From positions 1 through 64,000 of the forward strand of contig NZ_JBDIML010000005.1 of assembly GCF_039614845.1 (NCBI RefSeq): 64,000 bases of DNA, written 5' to 3'. The notes below the pieces were generated by a model. It was not told the DNA's origin and made no database searches. It saw only the letters and a program-made list of their open reading frames with translations. Of the stretch, positions 17,464-27,584 are shown piece by piece. A program made the position numbers and the translations under genes. Each line of letters starts with the position of its first letter. Position 1 is the first letter of the stretch. This DNA is from Ornithinibacillus xuwenensis (lineage in GTDB: Bacteria > Bacillota > Bacilli > Bacillales > Amphibacillaceae).

Positions 17464-19205
17464 TGCATCACCGTCTTTACGATTTCTGCTTCAATTGCTT
17501 CCCAAAGCTCACGATGCCATTGTAGATTTTCGTTTCGGTCTGTTTTCACTTCAATAACCGATAATCCCTCTTCCTGATAGCATTCCAATAACACATCATT
17601 CAAATCATCAGCCTGTTGAGGAGTGTGGTAGGAACCACCATACATTTCTATCGCTTTTTGAAAATCAATATTTAGCGGCGTTCCAAATAGCGCCTCAAAA
17701 TGCTTTTCACTTGTAGCTTGTGGTAGGAATGAAAAAATTCCTCCACCATTATTATTAATCACTAAAATGGTAATATTGATATGATAATGCTTAGCAGCTA
17801 GTAATCCGTTTAAATCATGGAAAAAAGACAGATCACCAAGCAATAATGTCACAGGAATACCGGAGGAAGCAGCTCCAATACCACTGGAGACCATTCCATC
17901 AATTCCGTTAGCACCACGATTTGCTAATAACTTAATGGATTTGGAAGTAGATAGCAGAAATGTGTCTACATCCCGAATCGCCATACTATTTCCCACATAG
18001 AGACTACTCTTATCCGGGATCACTTCTAGTAATCGCCTGACAGCTTCCCCTTCTGTTAGCGTTGTATCTGATGCATGTAATGTGTACTGTTTAGCAATGC
18101 TATTTAGCTTATTCCATAATGGTAGCCATTCACCATCCCTAATGGTATCTGTTGCACTAGCTTCAATTAGATCAGAGCATAATAAGATAGGATCAGCAAA
18201 AATAAATTCAGTAGAATTGCCCACTGGCTCCCGGTATCCTAAATGATTTTCCACAACATATTGCTGTGCACCTGGATTCTCTTTCACATAAAATAAATAT
18301 GCTTTGGAAACCGGCATTGCACCAAATCGGATGATATAATCAGGCTTTAATAAATTCCTTATCTCTTGATTACGTAAAAAAGCATCATAGCCCTCTATTA
18401 TATTAGCTTTAGAATGACTTCCAGTTCGAATCTGTGAAAGTGGATCAGCTAAAATTGGCAAGCCCCATTTCTCAGCTAAGAGTGTGATAACCTCTCCTAA
18501 TTCTTCATCAATTTGTGGACCACAAACAATGACACCCTTTTTAGTTGATTGTAATTTTTCCGATAACTGCTTCACAAGCGCCTCTGGCAATTTCTTTCTT
18601 CCATCATGCCAAACATGATAAGGGTCAGCGAGAGGTTCACCCCAAAGATTCTCAATTGAGAAATCAGGGATCAACGGCTCTCGAAAAGGGAAGTTCAAGT
18701 GAACAGGACCAGAATTCCCTGACATCGCTTCATGTATAGCTCTTGCAGCCTTTGTTCTCACATAGTTTATCATTGTTCCGGTTGACTCCGGTAAAGCCAT
18801 TTCGTGAAAATCCTTTACATAATCACCATAAAGCTTTAGTTGATCAATAGCCTGTGGAGCACCAACATCTCTTAGCTCATGAGGCCGATCAGCTGTTAAC
18901 GCAATTAATGGAACTCTGCTTTGATAGGCTTCGATAATTGCCGGAAAATAATTAGCTGCGGCCGTACCGGAAGAGCATACAAGCGCAACTGGTCGATTGG
19001 TTTGCTTCGCCAATCCAAGCCCAAAAAATCCTGCTGATCGCTCATCAATAATAACCCATTCTTTAATATCTGGATGCTCAGCAAATGTCATTGCCAGTGG
19101 TGTTGATCTTGATCCAGGAGAGATAACAACATCGGTTAATCCGCTTTTGGCAAGCTCGTCCACAAAGTTTGCAATATATCTAGTAAGTGCTTCAGTGTGA
19201 TTCAT
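17454..19205 (-). CDS. menD: SEPHCHC synthase (thiamin diphosphate-dependent)
   Basis: 583 residues, usual size for MenD. It joins 2-oxoglutarate, as a thiamin-bound succinic semialdehyde, to isochorismate. The N-terminal pyrimidine-binding domain carries VVISPGSRSTPLAM; the C-terminal PP domain carries GDLSFFHDLNGL with the Mg/ThDP motif ending in NNNGGGIFSFLPQ. GGGGGAT lies upstream of ATG, and menF ends five bases before. The ten-base overlap with menH implies coupled translation. Confidence 0.97.
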   Translation of the reverse strand: MNHTEALTRYIANFVDELAKSGLTDVVISPGSRSTPLAMTFAEHPDIKEWVIIDERSAGFFGLGLAKQTNRPVALVCSSGTAAANYFPAIIEAYQSRVPLIALTADRPHELRDVGAPQAIDQLKLYGDYVKDFHEMALPESTGTMINYVRTKAARAIHEAMSGNSGPVHLNFPFREPLIPDFSIENLWGEPLADPYHVWHDGRKKLPEALVKQLSEKLQSTKKGVIVCGPQIDEELGEVITLLAEKWGLPILADPLSQIRTGSHSKANIIEGYDAFLRNQEIRNLLKPDYIIRFGAMPVSKAYLFYVKENPGAQQYVVENHLGYREPVGNSTEFIFADPILLCSDLIEASATDTIRDGEWLPLWNKLNSIAKQYTLHASDTTLTEGEAVRRLLEVIPDKSSLYVGNSMAIRDVDTFLLSTSKSIKLLANRGANGIDGMVSSGIGAASSGIPVTLLLGDLSFFHDLNGLLAAKHYHINITILVINNNGGGIFSFLPQATSEKHFEALFGTPLNIDFQKAIEMYGGSYHTPQQADDLNDVLLECYQEEGLSVIEVKTDRNENLQWHRELWEAIEAEIVKTVMHCE

Positions 19206-19209
19206 ACAT

Positions 19210-20592
19210 TTATCCCCCTAGAACAGTTAGCATCGGTAAGAATTTTAAGCTTGTTTCTTCATATTCTTCTTCAGGATCAGAGTCTTTTACGACACCACAT
19301 CCAGCAAAAAGCGACGCTTCATTGCCTTGAAGTAAGCCTGATCGAATTGCTACAGCAAACTCTCCATTTTGATTGCTATCTAACCACCCTATTGGCGCAC
19401 CATACCAACCTCTATCTAGCAACTCATTTTCACGAATAAAGGAAACTGCTTTTTCGCGTGGCTCTCCACCGAGCGCAGGCGTTGGATGTAACTTCTCGAT
19501 TACATTAAAAATACTATAATCATCTTTTAATATACCGTGAACTGGTGTATATAAATGCTGTAGGTTCCTGAGCTTATATAAGACAGGAGTTTCCGGAATT
19601 TGTATACTGCTACAAAGTGATTGAATGGATCCCTTTATCATTTGCACAACATAATTGTGTTCCTCTAAATTTTTCTTATCATGTAATAATTGATAACCGA
19701 ATTTCTCATCTTCGGTTTGATTTAGCCCTCTTGGCGCAGTTCCTGCAAGACATGTTGAAAGTAATTGGCTTTCTTCAACCTTCACTAGTCGCTCAGGTGT
19801 TGCACCAATAAAACAATCTCCAGCTTGTTCATACGCAAATACATAGCTTGTTGGTTGGCTTTCCATCAAGCTTGCTAAAACCGCTGTAACATTAGCTTCT
19901 TCCGTAAGCTTTAGACGTAATTCTCTTGCAAGAACAATCTTATCTGCCTTCCCAGAAGATATATACTGTGTAGCCTTGCCGACCGTATTTTTCCATTGGT
20001 GTGGTTGAATTTCTTCTCTCGCCTTCACCTGTATATCATGTAACGTAGTGTCTGCATGAGATAGAAGAATTTCTTCTTTTTCTAATATATAACGAGCTAT
20101 TTCACTCGGATTATCCACTTTGTTGACCATTACAGTGTACGTAATATAGGCTTGCTCTCTATCTTGAACTAATGTAAATTCAGGAATTCTAAGCTCACTC
20201 TTAGAGAATTTCTTCCATAAAGGGGTCCGTGCCTTTAATGGATCAAAGGCCATCCCTCCCATTGCTGTAACACCAGTACCTGGTGTCTGATAGTTATTAT
20301 TAATAATTGCATTATGTAATAGAGCATTCCATTTTTTATGAATGGTTTGTAAATTCACTTCTTCATCAGCTATCAAATAGGCACTTCCAAGTCCAACCAT
20401 CGTAAAGTTATCGATTGTACTAGACCAAAAAGATCGATTGGTTTTTAAGTGCTTCCCTGCTTCGAAAAATTGAAGTGCATCAACTTCATCTATTTTTTTC
20501 GTAAAGCTTACAAGTCTTGATTCAGAGGACTCTATACTATTTACTGCCATTTCTAGAGTTGATTCAAGTGTTTCCTCTCTCACCTTTATCAT
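19210..20592 (-). CDS. menF: isochorismate synthase
   Basis: 460 residues if translation begins at the ATG at 20592, seven to eight bases after GGAGG; the ATG five codons upstream is part of that ribosome site and is less likely. The enzyme converts chorismate to isochorismate, the entry step of menaquinone synthesis. The chorismate-binding C-terminal half has KIVLARELRL, FIGATPERLV, LHPTPALGG and FAVAIRSG, with Glu residues for Mg binding. It is first gene of the leftward men operon and divergent from menA. Confidence 0.95.
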   Translation of the reverse strand: MIKVREETLESTLEMAVNSIESSESRLVSFTKKIDEVDALQFFEAGKHLKTNRSFWSSTIDNFTMVGLGSAYLIADEEVNLQTIHKKWNALLHNAIINNNYQTPGTGVTAMGGMAFDPLKARTPLWKKFSKSELRIPEFTLVQDREQAYITYTVMVNKVDNPSEIARYILEKEEILLSHADTTLHDIQVKAREEIQPHQWKNTVGKATQYISSGKADKIVLARELRLKLTEEANVTAVLASLMESQPTSYVFAYEQAGDCFIGATPERLVKVEESQLLSTCLAGTAPRGLNQTEDEKFGYQLLHDKKNLEEHNYVVQMIKGSIQSLCSSIQIPETPVLYKLRNLQHLYTPVHGILKDDYSIFNVIEKLHPTPALGGEPREKAVSFIRENELLDRGWYGAPIGWLDSNQNGEFAVAIRSGLLQGNEASLFAGCGVVKDSDPEEEYEETSLKFLPMLTVLGG

Positions 20593-20723
20593 CAGGTAAA
20601 CCTCCATAACGTACTATAACTCAATTATATTCTATTCTCTTTTTCATAGTTTCTCAAGGAATCAACCATCTATTATGAAATTCTCATGAATTGTCTTATC
20701 GTATTTACGATTATTTCTCGGAA

Positions 20724-20752
20724 TTGACACTCCTAGCCTTTTTCCCTAAACT
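20724..20752 (+). promoter_or_regulatory. probable menA promoter
   Basis: TTGACA (20724-20729), 17 bases, TAAACT (20747-20752), 47 bases before the menA start. Confidence 0.55.
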
Positions 20753-20798
20753 TAATATGATATACACTGAGATTGATGTATCAGGGGGATAATGTATT

Positions 20799-21734
20799 AT
20801 GGTTACAACCAATAAGGATTCAATAAAAAAAGCTCTAAATGAGCGCGACGGCTTTCAAATTTGGTGGCGATTATTACGACCACATACTTTAACCGCTTCT
20901 TTCATTCCGGTTTTTGTGGGTACAATGATTGCATTAAATGATAATAGCATTCATATATTCGTATTTATAGCAATGCTAATCGCTTCCATGTTAATTCAAT
21001 CCGCAACGAATATGTTCAATGAATATTATGATTATGTTCGAGGAGTTGATACGGAAAATTCTGTTGGAATTGGTGGCACAATTGTACGAGATGGGATAAA
21101 ACCAAAAACAGTATTAAGATTAGCACTAATATTTTACGCTATTTCAGTACTACTTGGTGTCTACATCTGTATCGCTTCTAATTGGTGGATTGCTGTAATT
21201 GGCTTAGTTTGTATGTTATTAGGGTATTTCTATACCGGAGGGCCACTTCCTATTTCCGCTACCCCACTTGGAGAGATTTTCTCTGGGTTTTTTATGGGAA
21301 CAGTCATTATCGGTATCAGCTACTATATCCAAACCGGTTCTCTAACTAGTCAAGTAATTTGGATTTCTATTCCAGTTGCAATCTTCATTGGTTGCATTAT
21401 GCTTTCCAATAACATTCGTGATTTAGATGGTGATAAAGAAAGCGGCAGAAAGACTCTTGCGATCTTGCTTGGGAGGCCAAATGCAATTCGATTCTTAGGA
21501 CTATTATTCATTCTAGCTTTTGGTCTTACTGTTCTTTATGTAATCTTAGGAATCCTACCATTGTGGTCTTTAATCACTTTACTTGCAGCTGTTTTGGCAA
21601 TTAAGGTTGTGAGAAACTTCCAAGGAAAAACTCAGCCACTAGAAATGATGCCTGCAATGATGATGACAGGAAAGACGAATACCATTTATGGATTTTTACT
21701 AGGTATTTCTTTATTAACAAACTATTTCATCTAA
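20799..21734 (+). CDS. menA: 1,4-dihydroxy-2-naphthoate polyprenyltransferase
   Basis: A 311-residue UbiA-family membrane enzyme that attaches the prenyl tail to DHNA. It has about eight to nine hydrophobic segments, the first Asp-rich motif N-x3-D-x3-D as NEYYDYVRGVD (about 75-85) and the second as NNIRDLDGDKESGRKT. GGGGGAT precedes ATG. It reads away from the menF operon, as in many Bacillaceae, and is followed by a hotdog thioesterase, probably in one transcript. Confidence 0.96.
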   Translation: MVTTNKDSIKKALNERDGFQIWWRLLRPHTLTASFIPVFVGTMIALNDNSIHIFVFIAMLIASMLIQSATNMFNEYYDYVRGVDTENSVGIGGTIVRDGIKPKTVLRLALIFYAISVLLGVYICIASNWWIAVIGLVCMLLGYFYTGGPLPISATPLGEIFSGFFMGTVIIGISYYIQTGSLTSQVIWISIPVAIFIGCIMLSNNIRDLDGDKESGRKTLAILLGRPNAIRFLGLLFILAFGLTVLYVILGILPLWSLITLLAAVLAIKVVRNFQGKTQPLEMMPAMMMTGKTNTIYGFLLGISLLTNYFI

Positions 21735-21775
21735 GATATCGACAGAACCAATCATTTTATTAGGGGGAGAGTTAG

Positions 21776-22162
21776 ATGGAATTTAAAAATACATTAATGG
21801 AATCACTTGGAATTGAGGTAGTCTCACTCGATAAAAATCGAGTTGAAATGACGATGCCGGTCGATGGACGCACGCATCAGCCATTAGGTTTCCTTCATGG
21901 AGGCGCAAGCATTGCACTAGCTGAATCGGCTGCTAGTATTGGAGCATGCTTACATGTTGACCTTGAAAGCTATCATGTTTTTGGTATTGAAATCAATGCT
22001 AACCATGTAAAAAGTAAACGAGATGGGACGGTAACTGCAATTGCAAAACCTATCCACGTTGGTAAAACTACAATGGTATGGGAAGTAACCATTCAAGACG
22101 AGGAAAGTAATCTTATTTGCATATCCAGATGTACAATAGGTGTAGTTCCAAAAAAAAGCTAA
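21776..22162 (+). CDS. hotdog-fold thioesterase, probable DHNA-CoA thioesterase
   Basis: 128 residues, PaaI/YuxO type. The family signature GFLHGGASIALAESAASIGA (about 39-58) contains the HGG loop and the catalytic Glu. It lies 41 bases after menA with GGGGGAGAG as ribosome site. Hydrolysis of DHNA-CoA to DHNA is the step otherwise missing between menB and menA here, so context supports that role; family members also act on other aromatic thioesters. Confidence 0.85.
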   Translation: MEFKNTLMESLGIEVVSLDKNRVEMTMPVDGRTHQPLGFLHGGASIALAESAASIGACLHVDLESYHVFGIEINANHVKSKRDGTVTAIAKPIHVGKTTMVWEVTIQDEESNLICISRCTIGVVPKKS

Positions 22163-22189
22163 TCCAACTATTTTTGGATTAGCTTTTTT
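22153..22189. terminator. bidirectional terminator, thioesterase/ribU
   Basis: AAGCTAATCCAA and TTGGATTAGCTT with A and T runs on both sides, between convergent genes. Confidence 0.8.
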
Positions 22190-22197
22190 CATATGCG

Positions 22198-22788
22198 CTA
22201 TGCAAATTTTGCCTGTTGTTGTTCGATCCAGCGGCGCATTTTAATAAAGATAGGAATAAATAGTAAACCAACAATGATTCCTTTTACAACATTAAACGGT
22301 AAAATCCCAACCCAAACGAGTCCTAATTTCGCCGCATGATTCATATCTCCCCAGCCCATCATTAAAGAATATGCTGGCAATAATACGAAATAATTGAATA
22401 TCCCCATTCCAATAGCCATTAAAATCGTCCCTGTCACAAGCCCTGAAACGATGCTTTTAACACCTTTTCGATACCTATGGTACAGAATCCCAACTGGTAC
22501 AACAAACATAATACCAGCTAAAAAGTTAGCTGTTACCCCTACAATTTCTCCTCCACCGATTGCTAGGTAAAGAACATTTTTAATCGCCACTACGATGACA
22601 CCTGCTAATGGTGAAAAAATTAACGATGCCATCAACGCCGGTACATCACTAAAGTCAATCTTCAAATAACTTGGTAGAAGTGGCAATGGAAAGTTAATAA
22701 AAAATAATAATAAAGAAACTGCTCCTAGCAGAGATAAAATAATGAGTCTTGCTAGGTTTGATGATTGCATATTTCTTGCTTGCATCAT
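22198..22788 (-). CDS. ribU: riboflavin ECF transporter S component
   Basis: A 196-residue membrane protein with about five to six hydrophobic segments, of the size and pattern of RibU (YpaA). Segments such as FPLPLLPSYLKIDFSDVPALM and GGGEIVGVTANFLAG are typical of this S component, which binds riboflavin and docks on a shared EcfAAT module encoded elsewhere. GGAGGAG precedes the start. An FMN riboswitch upstream strongly supports the substrate. Confidence 0.95.
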   Translation of the reverse strand: MMQARNMQSSNLARLIILSLLGAVSLLLFFINFPLPLLPSYLKIDFSDVPALMASLIFSPLAGVIVVAIKNVLYLAIGGGEIVGVTANFLAGIMFVVPVGILYHRYRKGVKSIVSGLVTGTILMAIGMGIFNYFVLLPAYSLMMGWGDMNHAAKLGLVWVGILPFNVVKGIIVGLLFIPIFIKMRRWIEQQQAKFA

Positions 22789-22849
22789 CGTTCTCCTCCT
22801 TCATCTGTTATCGATTCCCATCTCGTGATGAAGGATAAGCTTCTCCCAC

Positions 22850-23084
22850 AAAAAATCAAAACCCTAAAAGCACGACCTAGTGGGGGCTTTTAGGGTTCTA
22901 TAATCATAGGAAATAAGGCGCAAAATAGCACCAATGTTCAGCTCGACATCTTCTCCCATCCAGACTTTAACTGTCGGTCCTGGACTTACACCAGGTCAAC
23001 CATTTGAAATATTTCAAACAGTTCACGGACTTTGAACACAGCGTTCATTACCGTCGGTCGGGAATTTCACCCTGCCCCGAAGAT
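22850..23084 (-). ncRNA. FMN riboswitch (RFN element) of ribU
   Basis: The minus strand begins with ATCTTCGGGGCAGGGTGAAA and continues with the conserved blocks TCCCGACCGACGGTAAT, AGTCCGTGAAC, GGTGTAAGTCC, GGACCGACAGT and TGGATGGGAGAAGAT (22948-23084). A terminator, AACCCTAAAAGC paired with GCTTTTAGGGTT (22860-22897), follows, then a T-rich tail. FMN should stop transcription before ribU. Confidence 0.97.
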
Positions 23085-23163
23085 GGAATCGATATTTTAT
23101 TGTCACTTATTATTATACATTCCACTGTTTCGTTTGAAAAGAGGTTTGCTTAAAGGAAATAAT

Positions 23164-23198
23164 AAAAGGTGTAGAAGCAATGCTTCTACACCTTTTTA
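23164..23198 (-). terminator. protease gene terminator
   Basis: Perfect palindrome GGTGTAGAAGCA-TGCTTCTACACC with a T-run on either strand. Confidence 0.75.
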
Positions 23199-23207
23199 GC
23201 TCAAGGA

Positions 23208-26200
23208 TTAATTTTTCCAATTGCCTTTTAGCTTCCCTTGAACTTGACTATTACTTCCATTATCACCTTCACCAGTGTTAATGAATAGTTTTCCTTCTGC
23301 TTGCTGACGAGCCTCGTTTCCAAAGTCATCCTTAACAATTACTTCAATAACAGCACCTTCAGCCATTACATTGCTAGTTGCAGTCCAATAACCTACATAA
23401 TGTCCATCAGATGTTTCCATCATCGGAAGCTCTGTTGGGTTAGAGAATGTCGCCATTGCGCCGCCTAAATTTGTAAGTGGCATATGAATGACATAAGTTG
23501 CTCTTAAGTCTGCTTCACTATCAAATTCAATCTTGACACTTTCTCCAGCTTCCAAATAATGATCCTCTGTAGGTGTCAAATTCGTAATTTCTGGCAACGT
23601 ATAATCAGCAGTTATTGTAACGGATTCAGTTGAAGTGTTTCCAGCTAAATCTTGAGCAACTACTTCAATCGTATTTTCACCTTCGTCAAGCAAAATACGT
23701 TTAGAATAGTTTCCATCTTCGTCAACCGTTGCTGCTTGACCATTCACCTTAACAAAGTCAAGGTTTTCGTCATCTACAGTTCCCTCTACAGTTACTGTTT
23801 CACGGTTTGTTTCGTCACCATCTGCTGGGTTATCGATGGTAAGCTCTGGTGCATTCGTATCTAAATTAACCGTAACAGCTTCAGATACGCCTGCTTCCTC
23901 ACCATTTACAATTGAAGCTGCTGTAAATACGTTTTCACCTTCTGTTAGCTCTGTATCGAATGAGAATGTTCCATCTTCACCGACTTCAACGCTTCCGACT
24001 TCTTCTCCATTATTCGATAAGGTTACAGTTGTTGTCGGAGAAGCATTTCCTTCAACTGTTACATTAGCTTCATTTGTGTATAAATTATCAGCAGGTGACG
24101 TAATTACCGGAGCTTCGACTTCATATGCAATTCGAGCACGAATCATATAGTTACCTTCATCGGCTGGTGCTTCACTCCATGCACCACCAACTAATTGATA
24201 GCTTCTTCCAGCATTTGCACTGCTTTCATCTGTTGCTAAACCTGGAGTATTTGGATTCGGATCTGTCTGGATATAAACCATATAGAAGTCGCCATTTACT
24301 TGGATATTATGCTCGCGTAAATCAACTACTGTCCATTCATCCAAGCTTCTAATAGCTTCTGCATCAATTGGTCCTGCTAGTTTTTCACCTGGCAATCCAT
24401 CTTCTCCTGAAGCATCCCAGACTTCAACCGCAAAGTTTGTTCCGCCTGGGGTTGGCCAATCTGTTCCATGGAACTGGAATACACCATCTGTTACAAGTGC
24501 ACTTTCTTGACCTTCTGGTAAGGACATTTTAACAGCCCAGCCATTACCGGCATCATAGAATGCACGAGCATTTTCTGCCGTTCCATCATCATAACCAATT
24601 TCTCCACCAGGGTATGTGAAGTATGGTTCTAGTTCAATGTTTAATTCCTTATCGGAATCAAACGTCACTTCTAATTCCTGACCATGGTAGTCTCTTGCAA
24701 TTACTTTTAATGTGTACGTTCCTTCATATGCTGTAATAGAATAGTTACCATTTTCATCTGTCATAACAGGCTGAACATTCGCATCCTCTACCAATAATAC
24801 AGTAGCACCTTCAATCGGATTACCCGATTTTTGGCTTGTTATTGTACCGGATACGGTAGCCTTTGGTAGCTCTTCTAAATTAAAGTTAGCTGTTACTGTT
24901 GCATCAGGATCCAATGAAATTGTCTGCTGTTCAGAGCGGAAACCATAAGTTTCTGCTACTACAGTAAATTCACCCGCAGGATGTGTCATAGAATATGATC
25001 CATCAGCAGGGTTTGTCATAACGGAACGACCACTTTCAAGTACACTTACTTGTGCAGCAAGTGGTAATGACATTGGAGTAGCTTTTTCAACTACTGTGTC
25101 TTCTTCTTTAGCAACGGAATCAGCTGCTTTGTTAAGCTCAACTTTTTTCGCAGATTCATCTGCTTTCAAGTTATTTTCTTGTGTAATTTCACTACCCTTA
25201 TCTTTTGCTAAGCCTAAAGATGTTTCGGATAGTGCTACATCGTCAATATACCATCCTTCTCTTACAACACTTCCATCTGAAGTGTATTTAAAGCCAAGGT
25301 ATACGCGCTGACCACTGTATTCAGATAAGTCAACTTCTGCACTTTCCCAGCCATCCGTGTCACCACTATATTCCACTAGTTCGGTCCAGTTTTCACCATC
25401 TGTTGAGATAACAACATAACCGAAATCATAGGCAGTACCTGAATCATACATTTCAAGATTATGCCATTGTTGGAATTGCAAATATGCTGAACCTTCTGGT
25501 AGATCCACTGGTGGAAGCATCAATGTCGAATCTGCACCACTTTCATACGTATCATCTAAATCTGTACCATAGACCTTCGCTCCAGAGTATGCTTCTCCAG
25601 GACCTGATACCGGCTCTCCCCACTCCCATTCACCATTACCAAATGCAGACCATCCTGCTGGTGTTGTTTCAAAGTCTTGGAAGTAACCAGTTGTAATTCC
25701 AGCATTCACAGCGATAGAGAATACATCACTTTCCACTGGATTATTACCGAAATCGGTCACTGTAAATTTATAATTTAATGTACCGACTTCAATTTCCTCA
25801 CCTGGAATCGTTGCAACAAACTCACCTGATGCATGATCACCAGAAGATTGAGTTGCTTCAACAGTTTGCCATTCGCCATCGTTATTTTGATAGCTTAATT
25901 CTACTGATACTATACCTACATTATCAGATACATTTGCTGATAGATCTAAGTCCATTCCAGCAAATGTTTCACTTGGACCGCTATGCTCTAATACAGGATC
26001 TTCTGTATCTTCACCATCCATTGTGACTTGACCTTCAATCGTACCAAGACCATTCATCACAGAGGAAACAGCGTCATAAGCATTCACTAATCCGTGTCCA
26101 AAACCATTATTAGGTGATTCTGGATATTCACTATTTGTTAACGGGATTGCAGTGTCCGTTAAAATTTGTTCAATATCATCAACAGATAAGCTTGAGTTGG

Positions 26201-27584
26201 CTTGTAATAATAATGCAACTACAGCTGAAACAGCTGGACCAGCCATAGAAGTACCATTCCATCCACCTTCATATGCTCCGCCAGGAACAGATGAACGAAT
26301 ATTAACACCAGGAGCTGAAATCTCAGGCTTTATTTCTCCATAAGGTGATGGCCCTTCTAATGAGAAGCTTGCAAGATTATTATTGATGTCAGTCGCACCT
26401 GTTGCAAATGACTCTGGATAGTTGGCAGGAACTGCAATAGAACCTGGACCACCTGGGTTAAATAAATCTGTATTACCAGCAGAGAACTCTGGGAATATAC
26501 CGGCTGCACGCCATGCAATAACTACATCACGATACCATTCATCTAGACCTGATCCGCCACCCCAAGAGTTATTAATTACATCTGGAGCCATTGATACATC
26601 GCCACCTGGAGCTAGCATCCATTCACCAGCTGCTAGGATTGGTGCATCAGTACCACTTCCACTTGCATCAAAAATTCTAGCTGAAATAAATTTAGCACCA
26701 GGAGCAACACCGATTTGGTTAGAACCATCTGGCTCACTTCCAACCATTGTTCCAGTTACGTGTGTACCATGACCATGATCATCGTATGGTTCTGTTACAC
26801 CATCAATAGCATCAAAGAAGCTATAGGTATGGTCTACTTCACCTGTTGCAGCATTGTAACCACGATACTTTTCCTGTAAAGCTGGGTGGTCCCACTGAAC
26901 ACCACTATCGAGACTTGCTACAACAATACCAGAACCATCAATTCCCATATTCCATACCTGTGGAGCACCAACACGCTCAACGTTCCACTCAACATTTGCA
27001 ATTTCAGCTTCAGTTGGCTGTGCTTTTTCATCCACAGTTACTTCAAATAGATGACGTGTTTCATCTTTAAGTATCTTTTCAACTTCAGGGAAATTTGCTA
27101 TTTTCTCAGCAACTTCCTTCGTTGCAGTAACCGCAATACCATTAACAATATGGTATGGTCTTACATTTTCTGCATTTCCCTTTGAAACCTCTTGCTCTAG
27201 AAATTTCATAACATTCTTCTGTGATTCAGTAGCAGTTGCTTTTAATTCAGAAATAACAGCTGAACGCTGCGCAATTTCTGCGTTAAATGCAGATAGACTA
27301 GCTTTTTTAGCATTTGCTTTTGCCTTGCTAGCTGCTTTCTCAACATCTGCTTTTTCCTTAAATTTAACAATAAACGTGACTTTCTCATTATCTTTAAAGT
27401 CACTAACCAATCGTTCGCTTACTTTTGTAGCACTTACACTTGCTTTGGACGAGCCATTCAAGCTTACACTCGTACCAGAAAGAGACTCTGCTGTAGCCAT
27501 TACTGGCGTAATTAAACTAAGCACCATCAGCACTATTCCAAATAGACTAAATGCTCTTACTTGATTACGTCTTTTTCTCCTCAT
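23208..27584 (-). CDS. bpr: secreted subtilisin-family protease, bacillopeptidase F-like
   Basis: A 1458-residue exported multidomain serine protease. Order: signal peptide (1-32); I9-type prodomain (about 55-180); S8 catalytic domain (about 205-510) with Asp226 (SLDSG), His272 (HGHGTH), oxyanion Asn371 (SAGN) and Ser446 (NGTSMAGP); a bacterial Ig-like domain; a MAM/immune-inhibitor-A-like jelly roll (about 595-790, ending WYIDDVAL); a CarboxypepD_reg-like domain (about 905-985); then two Ig-like repeats starting ITSPADNLYTNEANVTVEG and IDNPADGDETNRETVTVEG. Size and order match Bpr (about 1433 residues). No LPXTG or S-layer anchor is visible at the C-terminus. GGGAGG precedes ATG. Confidence 0.93.
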   Translation of the reverse strand: MRRKRRNQVRAFSLFGIVLMVLSLITPVMATAESLSGTSVSLNGSSKASVSATKVSERLVSDFKDNEKVTFIVKFKEKADVEKAASKAKANAKKASLSAFNAEIAQRSAVISELKATATESQKNVMKFLEQEVSKGNAENVRPYHIVNGIAVTATKEVAEKIANFPEVEKILKDETRHLFEVTVDEKAQPTEAEIANVEWNVERVGAPQVWNMGIDGSGIVVASLDSGVQWDHPALQEKYRGYNAATGEVDHTYSFFDAIDGVTEPYDDHGHGTHVTGTMVGSEPDGSNQIGVAPGAKFISARIFDASGSGTDAPILAAGEWMLAPGGDVSMAPDVINNSWGGGSGLDEWYRDVVIAWRAAGIFPEFSAGNTDLFNPGGPGSIAVPANYPESFATGATDINNNLASFSLEGPSPYGEIKPEISAPGVNIRSSVPGGAYEGGWNGTSMAGPAVSAVVALLLQANSSLSVDDIEQILTDTAIPLTNSEYPESPNNGFGHGLVNAYDAVSSVMNGLGTIEGQVTMDGEDTEDPVLEHSGPSETFAGMDLDLSANVSDNVGIVSVELSYQNNDGEWQTVEATQSSGDHASGEFVATIPGEEIEVGTLNYKFTVTDFGNNPVESDVFSIAVNAGITTGYFQDFETTPAGWSAFGNGEWEWGEPVSGPGEAYSGAKVYGTDLDDTYESGADSTLMLPPVDLPEGSAYLQFQQWHNLEMYDSGTAYDFGYVVISTDGENWTELVEYSGDTDGWESAEVDLSEYSGQRVYLGFKYTSDGSVVREGWYIDDVALSETSLGLAKDKGSEITQENNLKADESAKKVELNKAADSVAKEEDTVVEKATPMSLPLAAQVSVLESGRSVMTNPADGSYSMTHPAGEFTVVAETYGFRSEQQTISLDPDATVTANFNLEELPKATVSGTITSQKSGNPIEGATVLLVEDANVQPVMTDENGNYSITAYEGTYTLKVIARDYHGQELEVTFDSDKELNIELEPYFTYPGGEIGYDDGTAENARAFYDAGNGWAVKMSLPEGQESALVTDGVFQFHGTDWPTPGGTNFAVEVWDASGEDGLPGEKLAGPIDAEAIRSLDEWTVVDLREHNIQVNGDFYMVYIQTDPNPNTPGLATDESSANAGRSYQLVGGAWSEAPADEGNYMIRARIAYEVEAPVITSPADNLYTNEANVTVEGNASPTTTVTLSNNGEEVGSVEVGEDGTFSFDTELTEGENVFTAASIVNGEEAGVSEAVTVNLDTNAPELTIDNPADGDETNRETVTVEGTVDDENLDFVKVNGQAATVDEDGNYSKRILLDEGENTIEVVAQDLAGNTSTESVTITADYTLPEITNLTPTEDHYLEAGESVKIEFDSEADLRATYVIHMPLTNLGGAMATFSNPTELPMMETSDGHYVGYWTATSNVMAEGAVIEVIVKDDFGNEARQQAEGKLFINTGEGDNGSNSQVQGKLKGNWKN

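Noticed and set aside
20640..20720. Promoter for the menF operon
   Set aside because: A TATAAT is present near 20620 but no acceptable -35 at proper distance, so no promoter is called.
26422..26772. 116-codon open frame opposite the protease catalytic domain
   Set aside because: Antisense to the S8 domain, Pro/Ala/Gly-rich shadow, no ribosome site.
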